Shown: positions 8,043 through 17,696, numbered from the stretch's first letter. The stretch: 64,000 nucleotides of DNA from Pseudomonas syringae (GCF_021606685.1 NZ_WKCB01000014.1:27707-91706); one strand, 5' to 3'. Program-made: numbers and translations. Notes: generated by a model not told the origin, from the sequence alone.

Positions 8043-10865
8043 ATGAAACACACCCTTCACCGCTTGCCTGGGCAGCGCGGCCCGTGGACGCTGCGCCTGA
8101 AAAACAGCGCCGGGGCCGGCTTACTGGGCCTTTGCTGCGCGTTCGGCGCAGTGCCCCAGGCCCTCGCGCAGGCACAGACTGCCGACAGCGCGGCCCACGG
8201 TTTCAGCATCCCGGCCCAGCCACTGGCGGGCGCGTTGATCGCCTTTGGCCAACAAAGCGGCCAGCAGGTGACAGTCGACCCGCAACTGCTCAAAGGCGTG
8301 AATTCACCCGGTGTGATCGGCGCCATGAGCAACGACGCCGCCCTCGCCTACCTGCTGCAAGGCACCGGCATCGGCTGGGCGTATCAGGAGGGCGCACTGG
8401 TATTCCATCGCTTGCCCAGCGCCGACGCCGGCCCGCTGACGCTCGACAACACCATCGTGTTGGGTTTCACCGAAGAGAACTCGTTCCAGGGCGCCACCGT
8501 GATCGATCAACGCGCGATCCAGGCCTTCCCCGGCGCCAACGGCGACATCACCACCCTGCTGCAGATGCACCCCGCCGTGCAGTTCAGCAGCGCGCAGAAA
8601 AGCTCAAATACTCCCGGCGAAATCGACCCGGCCGACATCAGCATCAACGGCGCCAAGTTCTACCAGAACAACTTCATGATCGACGGCATGTCGATCAACA
8701 ACGACATCGACCCCGGCGCCCACGGCTACAGCGAAACCCGCCAGTTCGACGCAGCGCCGAGCCGCTCCCACGGCATCGCCCTGGACGCCGACCTGCTGCA
8801 GGAAGTGAAGGTCTACGACAGTAACGTGCCTGCCGAATACGGTGGCTTCAACGGCGGCGTGGTCGATGCGATCACCCGTCGCCCGAGCCAGGACCTGCAT
8901 GGCAAGTTCTCCTATTCCATGACCCGTTCGGCGTGGACCAAATACCACATCACCGCCGAAGACCAGGAGGCATTCGACAACGCGTCCAACGAGCAGTACC
9001 AGCCCGACTTCAAGAAAACCACGATGCGCGGCATGCTCGAAGGCCACCTCACCGACGACTTTGGCGCCATTCTGAGCTTCTCGCAAAAGCGCTCGGTGAT
9101 CCCGTTGAACCGCTACGCCAACGGCTACACCAGCGCCACGGGCGACAACGAAAAAGACCAGACGCGCCAGCTCGACAACTACATGCTCAAGACCTACTGG
9201 AACGTCAACGACCGCCTGAGCCTGGACGCCTCGTTCATCAAGGCCCCGCAGGAAAACACCTATTTTCGCGAGAACTACGTGAACTCCGGCTTCACCAATA
9301 TCAACGGTGGCTGGCAGGGTTCGCTCAAGGCGGTGTGGGAAGGCGATTCGGCGCGCTGGACCCACACCGTGGCGTTGACCGATCTCAACAGCTCGCGCAA
9401 GTCGGAGTCCACCGACATGATCGGCTGGTACTACTCCAGCGTAAAAAACTGGGGCATCCCGCTCTCCAACACCTCGCGCAGTGGCGAAGGCGCCTATGGC
9501 GACCTGGACCAGACCCAACGCGGCATCGACTACAAGCTCAAGGCCGATTGGCAGGCGTTCAACTGGGGCGGTGCCGAGCATCAATTCACTGGCGGCATGG
9601 AACTGACCCGCAACGAAGCCACCTGGGAACGCAACAGCGCGGCCACCAGCGCGCTCGTCGGTCGGCGCGACAACGGCGCCACCTGCATCAACAACGATAA
9701 CCTCTGCTCCATCGGCCTGCTGCTCAACGGCAACACGCGCCAATGGGCCAACACCATCAACGTGTACGGCGCCGGCAAGCTGGACCTGACCGAAACCAAG
9801 TACGCATTCCACCTGCAAGACGCCATTCAGATCGGCAAGCTCGGCCTGCGCCCCGGCCTGCGCTTTGAAGGCGACGATTACATGGAAGACAAAAACCTCG
9901 CGCCACGCTTTGCTGGCGACTACGACTTCTTCGGCGACCGCAGCACCGTGCTGGTCTTCGGCGCCAACCGTTACTACGGGCGCAACCTGTTCAAGTATCG
10001 CCTCGCCGACGGGCGCCAGGCCTTCAACACCCGCTACACCCGCACCACCCAGGGCGGTGCCTGGACCTCCATTCAGGGCAAGAACCTGAACAAATTTTCC
10101 GACCTCAACGTGCCCTACGATGACGAATGGACCCTGGGCCTTGACCAGGTCTGGCTCGACACCGACTTTCGCCTCAAGTACGTGCACCGCGAAGGCAAGG
10201 ACCAGATCGTGCGCGCCTCCAACCGCGTGCTGGGCACCGGCGCCGCCGCCGGTTACGACACCATCTATTACACCTACACCAACGCGGCCTCCAGCGAGAG
10301 CGACAACATCAGCCTGACCATCACGCCCAAGCACGAATTCAAGTGGCAAGGCACGCGCACCAGCGTCCAGGCGGCGTTTGACTGGTCACAGACCAAAGAC
10401 GCCTACGGCACCTACGATTCAGGCGTCGACGCCGGTGAATTCGCCGACGACGACGTGATCTACGACGGCAAGCGCATGGCCTACAGCGAACTGCCCGCCG
10501 GCGACTTCAACCGCCCATGGACAGCGCGCCTGACCACGATTACCGAGATTCCGCAGTGGAACCTCACCGTGAGCAACTTTTTGCGTTATCGCGGCGCCTA
10601 CGAACAGATCATCAAGACCGACGCCACCACCGTCATCGGTGACGAGACCCTGGAGGTGTATGACGCCGCCCAGGTCAAGGCCGCGCCTACCTGGGACATG
10701 CGCGTCAGTTGGGAGATCCCCACCGGTAAGGACCAGGCGCTGTTCGCCGCCGTGGATATCACCAACGTGACCGACCACGTCAACGAAATCGTCGGCAAAA
10801 ACAGCTCGGTCGTCAGCTACGAAGTCGGCCGCCAATACTGGCTGGAAGTCGGTTACCGCTTCTAG
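8043..10865 (+). CDS. large TonB-dependent receptor with STN domain, Fus/YddB-type context (locus B)
   Basis: This 940-aa outer-membrane receptor starts with a signal peptide ending near AVPQALAQA. An STN domain follows (HGFSIPAQPLAGALIAFGQQSGQQVTV), then a TonB-box-like stretch (LDNTIVLGF). The plug domain contains DISINGAKFYQNNF and MIDGMSINND, and a long barrel ends in YWLEVGYRF. The STN domain makes it a signalling receptor coupled to the FecR/sigma pair just upstream. It is followed within 46 bp by an M16 protease gene and then a YddA-like ABC protein. In Pectobacterium FusA and E. coli YddB, receptors with these partners serve protein/peptide iron piracy. The ligand here is unknown; a protein or peptide is inferred from context, not from the barrel. 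Confidence 0.9.
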   Translation: MKHTLHRLPGQRGPWTLRLKNSAGAGLLGLCCAFGAVPQALAQAQTADSAAHGFSIPAQPLAGALIAFGQQSGQQVTVDPQLLKGVNSPGVIGAMSNDAALAYLLQGTGIGWAYQEGALVFHRLPSADAGPLTLDNTIVLGFTEENSFQGATVIDQRAIQAFPGANGDITTLLQMHPAVQFSSAQKSSNTPGEIDPADISINGAKFYQNNFMIDGMSINNDIDPGAHGYSETRQFDAAPSRSHGIALDADLLQEVKVYDSNVPAEYGGFNGGVVDAITRRPSQDLHGKFSYSMTRSAWTKYHITAEDQEAFDNASNEQYQPDFKKTTMRGMLEGHLTDDFGAILSFSQKRSVIPLNRYANGYTSATGDNEKDQTRQLDNYMLKTYWNVNDRLSLDASFIKAPQENTYFRENYVNSGFTNINGGWQGSLKAVWEGDSARWTHTVALTDLNSSRKSESTDMIGWYYSSVKNWGIPLSNTSRSGEGAYGDLDQTQRGIDYKLKADWQAFNWGGAEHQFTGGMELTRNEATWERNSAATSALVGRRDNGATCINNDNLCSIGLLLNGNTRQWANTINVYGAGKLDLTETKYAFHLQDAIQIGKLGLRPGLRFEGDDYMEDKNLAPRFAGDYDFFGDRSTVLVFGANRYYGRNLFKYRLADGRQAFNTRYTRTTQGGAWTSIQGKNLNKFSDLNVPYDDEWTLGLDQVWLDTDFRLKYVHREGKDQIVRASNRVLGTGAAAGYDTIYYTYTNAASSESDNISLTITPKHEFKWQGTRTSVQAAFDWSQTKDAYGTYDSGVDAGEFADDDVIYDGKRMAYSELPAGDFNRPWTARLTTITEIPQWNLTVSNFLRYRGAYEQIIKTDATTVIGDETLEVYDAAQVKAAPTWDMRVSWEIPTGKDQALFAAVDITNVTDHVNEIVGKNSSVVSYEVGRQYWLEVGYRF

Positions 10866-10910
10866 GCCCGAGACCTGAACCGCCTTTTTCCTGATTAGCC
10901 TGGAACCCCT

Positions 10911-13667
10911 ATGAACAAGATACTTGCAGGCCTGCTCGGCCCGCTGCTGCTGTGCGCCTGCGCGGCCCCCGTCACCGAGGCGCCGCTGCCGTGGGCGCCG
11001 CAGGTGGTGCGCGGCAAACTGGCCAATGGTCTGGAATACCGTCTGGTGCGTGACAGCAGCCAGGCCGGCCGCCTGGACCTGCGCCTGACCGTGCGCGCCG
11101 GCTCCGTCGATGAAGACGACGACCAGGTCGGCGTAGCACACATGCTCGAACACCTGACCTTCCGCAGCCGTGCCGGGCAAGCCACCGATCTGCGCGCGCA
11201 AATGAGTGCATTGGGGTGGGTGCAGGGGCGCAATTTCAATGCGGTCACCAGCTACGATCGCACCCAATACCTGCTCAGCCCGCTGGCCGGCAGCACGCAA
11301 ACGCCGGTCGCGCTTTCGATGCTGGCGCAGCTGGTGTTCGCCGGCGACTACAACGCCACCGACCTTGAGCGCGAGCGCCCGATTGTGATCGAAGAATGGC
11401 GCGGCGGCCTCGGCGTGGCGCAGCGCATGAATGACCAACGCGCGGCCTCGCAGCGCGTCGGCTCGCGCTACCCGCAGCACCGCACCATCGGCAACGAGGC
11501 GGCGATCCGCACGGCGTCGCTGGGCGCCCTGCAGCGCTTTCAACAGCGCTGGTACGTGCCCAACAACATGCTGCTGTCGGTAACCGGCGATTTTGACCCG
11601 CAGCAGTTGGCGCAACAGATTCAGCAGGCGTTTGGCACCCCCGCCGCACGTACGCTGCCCGCGCGTGAGCATCGCGAATTGCCGTTGGACAACCAGCTGA
11701 AAATCTTCCGCCTGCAAGACCCGCAAACCGGCAGCAACCAAGTGTCGCTGCTGTTTCGCATGCACGAGCCGGACAGCCGTGGCTTCACCGCCAGTGCCAC
11801 CCGCGAACGCCTGATCGACCGCATGACGCTGTCGGCCATGCTCGCCCAACTGCGCCGCCAACCCCTGCAACCCGGGGTGCGCAGCCTGACCGCACAAAAG
11901 ACCCAGATCGGCGACTACTCCAGCGTGCTGGGCGTCGCCGCCGGCGTGGAAGGCGCTCACCATGACGCCGCCTTGAAGCAACTGTTGACCGAGCTTGAAC
12001 GCTTGCGCCAGCACGGCCTCAGCGCACAGGACCTGAAGGTTGAACAGGCGAAGATCCGCCAACTGGCGAACAACATGCTGGCCAAGGATGAGTCGCGTAC
12101 CTTCGAGCAATGGGTAACCACGCTCAACGACGCCGCCGTGCAGAACCGTATCGTCGTGGCGCCGCATCAGATCGCCCGACTGACCCTGCAAGCCCTCGAC
12201 ACCGTCGACCTCAGCGTCGTCAACGCGCGACTGCGCGCCTGGCTGGACAGCCCCGACCAGGTACTCCAACTGACCGCACCGGGCAGCAGCGTCGTGCGCC
12301 TGCCCACGGTGGACGAGGTGCAAGAACTGCGCGCGAGCATCGCCCAGATCTCATTGAGCGCGCCCCAGGTTGCCGTGCCGGTGGCGCCGCCGAGCGTGAC
12401 CTTCACACCACCGCCCAGCGGGCAACCGGGCACGCTGACCGGCAAACGCACGTTCACGGCGGAGCACGTTGAACACTGGCAATTGGGCAACGGCGACCGC
12501 CTGGTCTGGCTGCGCCGCAACGGCGAAAAAGGCCAATGGCGCCTGCAGGCGGAATCCGCCGCCGGGTTCAATCGCAGTGACGTGCCCGCCTGGCGCCTGC
12601 AAATGGCCGCGCAACTGGGCAGCGCCAGTGGCCCCGACGGGTTGGAGGCTTGGCGCAAGCAGCACAAGGCGACCCTGAGCCTTGAGCACAGCGCCACGCG
12701 CTTGCAGTTGAGCGCGAGCAGCCAGCCGTCGCTCAACGCCTTGACGTCGTTGTTGCAAAGCTACCGCCAGAGCCAGGTCGGTGCAGTGATCGATGAAGCG
12801 CTGTTCAACGCCGCCCGCGACGATTTGCTCACGCGCGTCAGCACTCGCCCCGACGCAATCGCCATCGCCCGCCGTGAGCTGCGCTACGGCGCCGACACCT
12901 GGCAAAGTCCCGATCAAGACGCCCTGGAGCAGTTGCAATCGACCACGCTGAGCGAGGACTGGCAGCAGTTGGTACAGGCGCCGGTCACTTACTACCTGAT
13001 GGCCGACGTCGATCCCGCGCAACTGGAAAACCTCGTGCGCGAGCAGTTGGCAAATATTCCGCGCGGCACCGCGCACGCCACCCGCCCTGCCCTGCAAGTG
13101 CCCGGTCAACGCCGCACCGACCTGGCCGTCGCCCTGGAACCGCGCGTGGTGCTGGAAGCCAGCAGCTTCAGCGAACACCCCTGGTCGCCCGAGGCTGCCG
13201 CGCGCGTCGCCGCGCTGCGTGAGTTGGCCAACCAACAGCTCAAGCAACGCCTGCGCGGCGAAGCCTCCGGCATCTATCGCCTGCGCTTCGACAGCACGCT
13301 GAACCCCGACACCCAGCGTATCGAAAGCCAGCTGAGCTTTACCTGCGACCCGCAGCGAGCCGAGGAGCTGTGGGCCCTGGCCGAGCAAACCCTGGCGCAG
13401 TTGGGCGGCTCGGTGGATGTGCCCTGGGTCGCCAGCGAGCGCGCCGAACTGCGTCGCCAGGAGCGAAAGCGCCTGCTCGACCCCGAGACCCAGTGGCGCC
13501 GCCTGCTGCTCAGCGAGCGTCAATGGCACGACCCGCGCTACCTGAGCCGGCAGGCCACGTTGCCGGCCGGCCTGCGCCTTGAAGCGCTCAAGCCCTTGGC
13601 GAGCCAGCTGTTCCCGCCCGCCAACCAAGTGCTGCTGCGCGTATTGCCCAAGGTGGACGCACCGTGA
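10911..13667 (+). CDS. M16-family zinc protease, FusC/PqqL-like (locus B)
   Basis: This 918-aa two-lobed M16 (pitrilysin-type) metallopeptidase carries the inverted zinc motif HMLEH at residues 77-81. The third ligand is probably Glu161 or Glu162 in IVIEEWRGG. The N-terminus (ILAGLLGPLLLCACAAP) is a lipoprotein-like signal with Cys17 as candidate lipidation site, so it should act in the periplasm. Length matches PqqL and FusC (about 900-930 aa) rather than mitochondrial-type or split M16 proteins. FusC cleaves imported plant ferredoxin to free iron. Lying between a TonB receptor and a YddA-like ABC protein, this protease probably processes the receptor's cargo. The stop overlaps the next start (GTGA). 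Confidence 0.9.
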   Translation: MNKILAGLLGPLLLCACAAPVTEAPLPWAPQVVRGKLANGLEYRLVRDSSQAGRLDLRLTVRAGSVDEDDDQVGVAHMLEHLTFRSRAGQATDLRAQMSALGWVQGRNFNAVTSYDRTQYLLSPLAGSTQTPVALSMLAQLVFAGDYNATDLERERPIVIEEWRGGLGVAQRMNDQRAASQRVGSRYPQHRTIGNEAAIRTASLGALQRFQQRWYVPNNMLLSVTGDFDPQQLAQQIQQAFGTPAARTLPAREHRELPLDNQLKIFRLQDPQTGSNQVSLLFRMHEPDSRGFTASATRERLIDRMTLSAMLAQLRRQPLQPGVRSLTAQKTQIGDYSSVLGVAAGVEGAHHDAALKQLLTELERLRQHGLSAQDLKVEQAKIRQLANNMLAKDESRTFEQWVTTLNDAAVQNRIVVAPHQIARLTLQALDTVDLSVVNARLRAWLDSPDQVLQLTAPGSSVVRLPTVDEVQELRASIAQISLSAPQVAVPVAPPSVTFTPPPSGQPGTLTGKRTFTAEHVEHWQLGNGDRLVWLRRNGEKGQWRLQAESAAGFNRSDVPAWRLQMAAQLGSASGPDGLEAWRKQHKATLSLEHSATRLQLSASSQPSLNALTSLLQSYRQSQVGAVIDEALFNAARDDLLTRVSTRPDAIAIARRELRYGADTWQSPDQDALEQLQSTTLSEDWQQLVQAPVTYYLMADVDPAQLENLVREQLANIPRGTAHATRPALQVPGQRRTDLAVALEPRVVLEASSFSEHPWSPEAAARVAALRELANQQLKQRLRGEASGIYRLRFDSTLNPDTQRIESQLSFTCDPQRAEELWALAEQTLAQLGGSVDVPWVASERAELRRQERKRLLDPETQWRRLLLSERQWHDPRYLSRQATLPAGLRLEALKPLASQLFPPANQVLLRVLPKVDAP

Positions 13668-15448
13668 ACAGCCTGCGCACGTTCTACCGCCTCGCGGCGC
13701 CGTTCTGGCGCCAGCGTTCCCAGTGGCTGGGCTGGCTGATGCTCGTCGGCATCATCGGCATGGGCCTGCTGTTGGTGCAGATCAACGTGTTGATCAATGC
13801 CTGGAGCAAGTCCTTCTACGACACCCTGAGCGCGTTCGACACCCCAGCCTTGTACGCGCTGATGGGCCGCTACGTGATCTACCTGAGTGCCTACGTGGTA
13901 ATCGTGGTGGCGCTGGACTGGGTACGCAAAGCCCTGGTGCTGCGTTGGCGCCAGGCCATGACCGAGCATTTCACCCACGCCTGGCTGGCTGACCAGGCCT
14001 TCTACCGCCTGGGGTTGAACGGCGAACCGGACAACCCCGATCAGCGCATCAGCGAAGACGTGGACATCGTCGCCACCTTGAGCGTAGAGCTGGTGGCGTC
14101 GTTCATTGTCAACATGGCCCAGGTCGGCGCGTTCATGAGCATCCTGTGGCAACTGTCCGGGGTGCAGACCTTTAACCTCGGCGACTACAGCATCACCGTG
14201 TCGGGTTACCTGGTGTGGATTGTGCTGCTGTATACCCTGGCCGGCAGCCTGATCACCCATTGGGTTGGCCGCCCGTTGCACCGGTTGAACGTGGACAGCC
14301 AGCACTACGAGGCGGACTTTCGCGCCAGCCTGTTGCGCAAGCGCGAGCACGCCGAGCAGATCGCCCTGTACCGTGGCGAAGCGGTGGAGCGCCAGCACCT
14401 GGCCGAACGCTTCGGGGCGATTGCGCGCAATTGGCGCCAGTTGATGGGGCGCGAGCGCAACCTCAGCCTGTTTGTTGTCAGTTATGAGCGGTTAAGCCTG
14501 ATTATTCCGGTGTTTGCCGCCCTCCCCGCGTTTCTGGCCAAAACCATCACCCTGGGCGGGCTGATGCAGATCCGCAGCGCGTTCAGCGCGGTGCAAGGTT
14601 CCCTCAGTTGGTTTATCAAGCTGTACCCCAAGTTGATGCGCTGGAGTTCGGCGGTGGAGCGGCTGGGGCAATTTGAGCAGGCGATTGCGGCGAGCCGCTG
14701 CCAGGCCAAGGCCCCGGTGGTCGGCGATTGCCTGTGCGTCAGTGGTCTGGATGTACTGCGCCCCGACGCCGGCGTGTTGCTGGCGGATGTGTCGCTGCAG
14801 GTGGCCAAGGGCGAATGGCTGTTGGTGGCCGGGCGCAGCGGCATTGGCAAATCGACCCTGCTGCGCACCTTGCAAGGTATCTGGCCGTATTGCCGGGGCG
14901 GCTGGCAATTACCGCCGGGGCGCAGCCTGTTACTGCCGCAGAAACCGTATCTGCCGAGCATGCCATTGCGCAACCTGCTGGCGTATCCGGACGTTGAGGT
15001 CCCCAGCGCGGTGCGCTTGAAAGCCGTGTTGCAGCAGGTCGGTCTTCCCGGCCTGGCGCCACGCCTGGATGAGCAAACCGAATGGGCGCGTGAATTGTCC
15101 GGCGGCGAACAACAGCGTATCGGCCTGGCGCGGGCGCTGCTGTTTGCGCCCGACACCTTGTATCTGGATGAAGCGACCAACCAGCTCGACGAGGCCAGCG
15201 CACAGGCGCTACTGGTACTGCTGCGCGAGCAACTGCCGCACTGCACGGTGATCGGCATCAGCCATCAGGCGACCCTGGCAGGGTTGTTTGACCGCACCTG
15301 GTCGCCTGTTACAGAGCCTGGGAGCCCATCGCCTTCATCAACACCAGGTCCCGTGCATAAATATCCGGCGCATACACCAAGCCTCCCTGGCGATCCACTT
15401 CCACTGTCCAGTAGCCCAATAGCACCGGCACCGGGGTGGCCAGCCTGA
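13664..15448 (+). CDS. SbmA/YddA-type ABC transporter, fused membrane and ATPase domains (locus B)
   Basis: The 594-aa protein has an SbmA/BacA-like membrane domain of about 330 residues with several hydrophobic segments (WLGWLMLVGIIGMGLLLVQINVLINAW, VIYLSAYVVIVVALDWV). An ATPase domain follows with Walker A (GRSGIGKSTLL), signature (LSGGEQQRIGLARALL) and Walker B (TLYLDEATNQLDE). E. coli YddA, partner of YddB and PqqL, has this architecture; SbmA/BacA relatives move peptides across the inner membrane. GTG 13664 overlaps the protease stop, so the two are coupled. The last 45 or so residues (after GLFDRTWS) are Pro/Ser-rich, lie antisense to the convergent transpeptidase gene, and look like read-through past the family's usual end. 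Confidence 0.88.
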   Translation: MNSLRTFYRLAAPFWRQRSQWLGWLMLVGIIGMGLLLVQINVLINAWSKSFYDTLSAFDTPALYALMGRYVIYLSAYVVIVVALDWVRKALVLRWRQAMTEHFTHAWLADQAFYRLGLNGEPDNPDQRISEDVDIVATLSVELVASFIVNMAQVGAFMSILWQLSGVQTFNLGDYSITVSGYLVWIVLLYTLAGSLITHWVGRPLHRLNVDSQHYEADFRASLLRKREHAEQIALYRGEAVERQHLAERFGAIARNWRQLMGRERNLSLFVVSYERLSLIIPVFAALPAFLAKTITLGGLMQIRSAFSAVQGSLSWFIKLYPKLMRWSSAVERLGQFEQAIAASRCQAKAPVVGDCLCVSGLDVLRPDAGVLLADVSLQVAKGEWLLVAGRSGIGKSTLLRTLQGIWPYCRGGWQLPPGRSLLLPQKPYLPSMPLRNLLAYPDVEVPSAVRLKAVLQQVGLPGLAPRLDEQTEWARELSGGEQQRIGLARALLFAPDTLYLDEATNQLDEASAQALLVLLREQLPHCTVIGISHQATLAGLFDRTWSPVTEPGSPSPSSTPGPVHKYPAHTPSLPGDPLPLSSSPIAPAPGWPA

Positions 15449-16913
15449 ATTCATGGGTCACGCCGGTGGCCAGCAGTTCATCGGTACGCGCGCGCTCGGC
15501 GGGGGTTACCAGCAGGTCGCGCAGCAGCAACGGCTGCTCGACCCGCACACAGCCGGAGCTGAACGCGCGCGGGCCTTTGGTGAACAGCGGCTGGCTGGGG
15601 GTGTCGTGCAGGTACACCGAATAGGGGTTGGGAAAGCGCATCACGATTTTGCCCAACGGGTTGCGCGGGCCGGCCTCCTGGCGCAGCAGGATATTGCCGG
15701 GGCGTACCCAGTCTATCTGCTCGGGCGCCAGCGGGTGGCCTTCGGCGTCAAGCACCTGGAGGTTCTGCTGGCGCAGGTATTCGGGGTTGAGGCGGATGGC
15801 CGGCAGTTTGTCCTCACGCATGATGGTCGGCGGGATGGTCCAGGTCGGGTTGAGGGTCAGCCGCGTGATGCGTGACTTGAGCAACGGCGTCTGGCGCTCG
15901 GCGCGGCCGACTTGCAGGCGGGTTTGCCACACCGGGATGCCACTCTGATAGACGCTCAGCTGCGCGGCGGCGACGTTCACCACGACCCCTTCGGGCTCCA
16001 GGTCCTGGGCCAGCCAGCGAAAGCGTTCGAGGTTGATGCGCAGTTGCTCGCGGCGAATCGCCGGGCTGATATTCAGTTCGGTCACCGTGCCAGCGCCAAT
16101 CACCCCGTCCGACTGCAACGAGTGGCTGAGCTGGAAGGCCTTGACCGCCGTGACCAGCTCGGCGCGGTATTGCTGGCCGTCGCCCTTGGGCGCGTTGGCC
16201 AGGTAGCCACCGCTGTGCAGGCGTCGCGCCAGTTCCGGCACGCGTGGGTCGTCCATGCCGGGGCGCAACAGGGGGCCGCCGGCAATCGGGTCCCAGTGTG
16301 GCAACGGTTGCTGGCGCACGCTGGCATAGGCGTTGCGCAGGCTGCGGTAAAGGTCGGCGCTGGGCCGCGCCTGGTCGAACGCCTGCGCCATGTCTTGCAG
16401 GCCGGTAGCAGCAAAGGCCAGCACCTCGGTGTCGGGGTCGTGGGCCGGTGGCTGGGAATGCCACAACGGCTCGAAGCGCGACTGTTGCAGGCGCCCATAA
16501 TGCAGATCCTGCAGCGCTTGCAGGTATTGCCGGCTGCTGTCGATGTCGCTGCACAGCACGTTGGCCGTGGCGTCTGGCGCAGGCAGGCTATAGTGGGTGG
16601 GGTCCAGGCCATCGTCGGCAAGCAGCAGCAACTGCGTGTGCAAGGCCTGCCGACGCTCATCGCCCGACCACAGCGGCACGTCACCCTGCTGTTGGTAGAA
16701 CGCTTGCAGGCGCGCCTGCGCCGCGGCGTCAATCTGCGGCGCCAGGCTGGGGCAGACGCTGAGCAACTGCGCGAGGGCCTGTTGCACCGGGGCGGTGTTC
16801 ACCAGCGTTGGCGGCGCCACGGGTAATGCGTCATCCGGCAGCGCTTGGGCTGTCGCGACCAATGGTGCAACGAGCAGGCAAATGCTCAAGTAACATGCGT
16901 GTTTTTTGAACAA
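15309..16913 (-). CDS. L,D-transpeptidase, YcbB-like, with peptidoglycan-binding domain
   Basis: This periplasmic enzyme makes 3-3 cross-links or attaches proteins to peptidoglycan using a catalytic cysteine. The 534-aa protein starts with a signal peptide (YLSICLLVAPLVATAQA). A scaffold region follows, then a PG_binding_1-like repeat (GGYLANAPKGD...AVKAFQLSHSLQSDGVIG), and the YkuD domain ends with HDTPSQPLF..RAFSSGCVRVEQP, which holds the active His and Cys. Length and layout resemble E. coli LdtD (YcbB). TTG 16913 is chosen because GGAG lies 8 bp upstream and it gives the signal peptide directly; the longer ATG frame to 17120 would run through the divergent gene. Its 3' end overlaps the ABC transporter gene tail. 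Confidence 0.87.
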   Translation of the reverse strand: MFKKHACYLSICLLVAPLVATAQALPDDALPVAPPTLVNTAPVQQALAQLLSVCPSLAPQIDAAAQARLQAFYQQQGDVPLWSGDERRQALHTQLLLLADDGLDPTHYSLPAPDATANVLCSDIDSSRQYLQALQDLHYGRLQQSRFEPLWHSQPPAHDPDTEVLAFAATGLQDMAQAFDQARPSADLYRSLRNAYASVRQQPLPHWDPIAGGPLLRPGMDDPRVPELARRLHSGGYLANAPKGDGQQYRAELVTAVKAFQLSHSLQSDGVIGAGTVTELNISPAIRREQLRINLERFRWLAQDLEPEGVVVNVAAAQLSVYQSGIPVWQTRLQVGRAERQTPLLKSRITRLTLNPTWTIPPTIMREDKLPAIRLNPEYLRQQNLQVLDAEGHPLAPEQIDWVRPGNILLRQEAGPRNPLGKIVMRFPNPYSVYLHDTPSQPLFTKGPRAFSSGCVRVEQPLLLRDLLVTPAERARTDELLATGVTHEFRLATPVPVLLGYWTVEVDRQGGLVYAPDIYARDLVLMKAMGSQAL

Positions 16914-16952
16914 TAGCTTTGCTCCAATCCACAGTGGGGGGATGTACTGTAG

Positions 16953-17666
16953 ATGCTGAATTTTATGTGCCGGCTCGGGATGCTCACACTCAGCCTGAGC
17001 GCGTTGAGCAATGTTGCGCTCGCCGCCAATGGCAACCCTCCTACCTTGTATAGCAGCCTGGCGCGCTCGGCTCCAGAACTCAATCCGACTGTTCTGAAAA
17101 GCGCCCTCAACGCGGTGCAATGCGCGGTCAATAACGGCGAGGAACGCTCCGAGCGCCTGGCCGTGATTGACTATTCACAGCCTTCGACCGCCCGTCGGCT
17201 GTGGATTTTCGACCTGCGCAAAAAGACCCTGGTGCTGCGTGACCTGGTGGCCCACGGGGCCAAGTCCGGGGAAAACTTCGCCACCCAGTTCTCCAACCTG
17301 GAGGGCAGCCACCAATCCAGCCTGGGTCTGTTCCGTACCCAGGAAAGCTACCTCGGCACCCACGGCTATTCACTGCGCATGGACGGCCTGGAGCCAGGTT
17401 TCAACGATCAGGCCCGCGACCGCGCCATCGTGATTCACGCCGCCGATTACGTGAGCCCCTTGTGGAGCAAGCGCGAAGGCCGTATCGGCCGCAGCCAGGG
17501 TTGCCCGGCCGTACGCCCGCAGGTCGCGCGCCAGGTGGTGGATAAGCTCAAGGATGGGCAGTTCATGTTTTCGTGGTACCCCGACCAGCGCTGGTTGAAG
17601 TCCTCGACGCTGCTCAATTGCAAGCCCCAACAGGTGGCCAGTAGTCGTACAATCCGGGGTGGATAG
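16953..17666 (+). CDS. murein L,D-transpeptidase catalytic-domain family protein
   Basis: This 237-aa exported protein has an N-terminal signal peptide (LGMLTLSLSALSNVALAANG). Its core is of the YkuD_2 type: SSLGLFRTQESYLGTHGYSLRMDG, then RAIVIHAADYV and GRIGRSQGCPAVRP. The His and the Cys in SQGCPAV are the expected catalytic pair. It probably acts on peptidoglycan stem peptides, but this subfamily is poorly characterised. It is transcribed away from the YcbB-like gene, with only 39 bp between the two starts, so each promoter must lie close to or inside the other gene. Confidence 0.82.
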   Translation: MLNFMCRLGMLTLSLSALSNVALAANGNPPTLYSSLARSAPELNPTVLKSALNAVQCAVNNGEERSERLAVIDYSQPSTARRLWIFDLRKKTLVLRDLVAHGAKSGENFATQFSNLEGSHQSSLGLFRTQESYLGTHGYSLRMDGLEPGFNDQARDRAIVIHAADYVSPLWSKREGRIGRSQGCPAVRPQVARQVVDKLKDGQFMFSWYPDQRWLKSSTLLNCKPQQVASSRTIRGG

Positions 17667-17696
17667 CCTGTCCCTGAAACGATAAGAGAGCGTCGA

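Noticed and set aside
8604..10349. 581-aa open frame on the minus strand across receptor B
   Set aside because: Antisense shadow of the receptor gene with no recognisable domain or ribosome-binding site.
10911..13667. PqqF-type protease of pyrroloquinoline quinone synthesis
   Set aside because: No pqq genes nearby, and the gene is flanked by a TonB receptor and YddA-like ABC gene as in Fus/PqqL loci.
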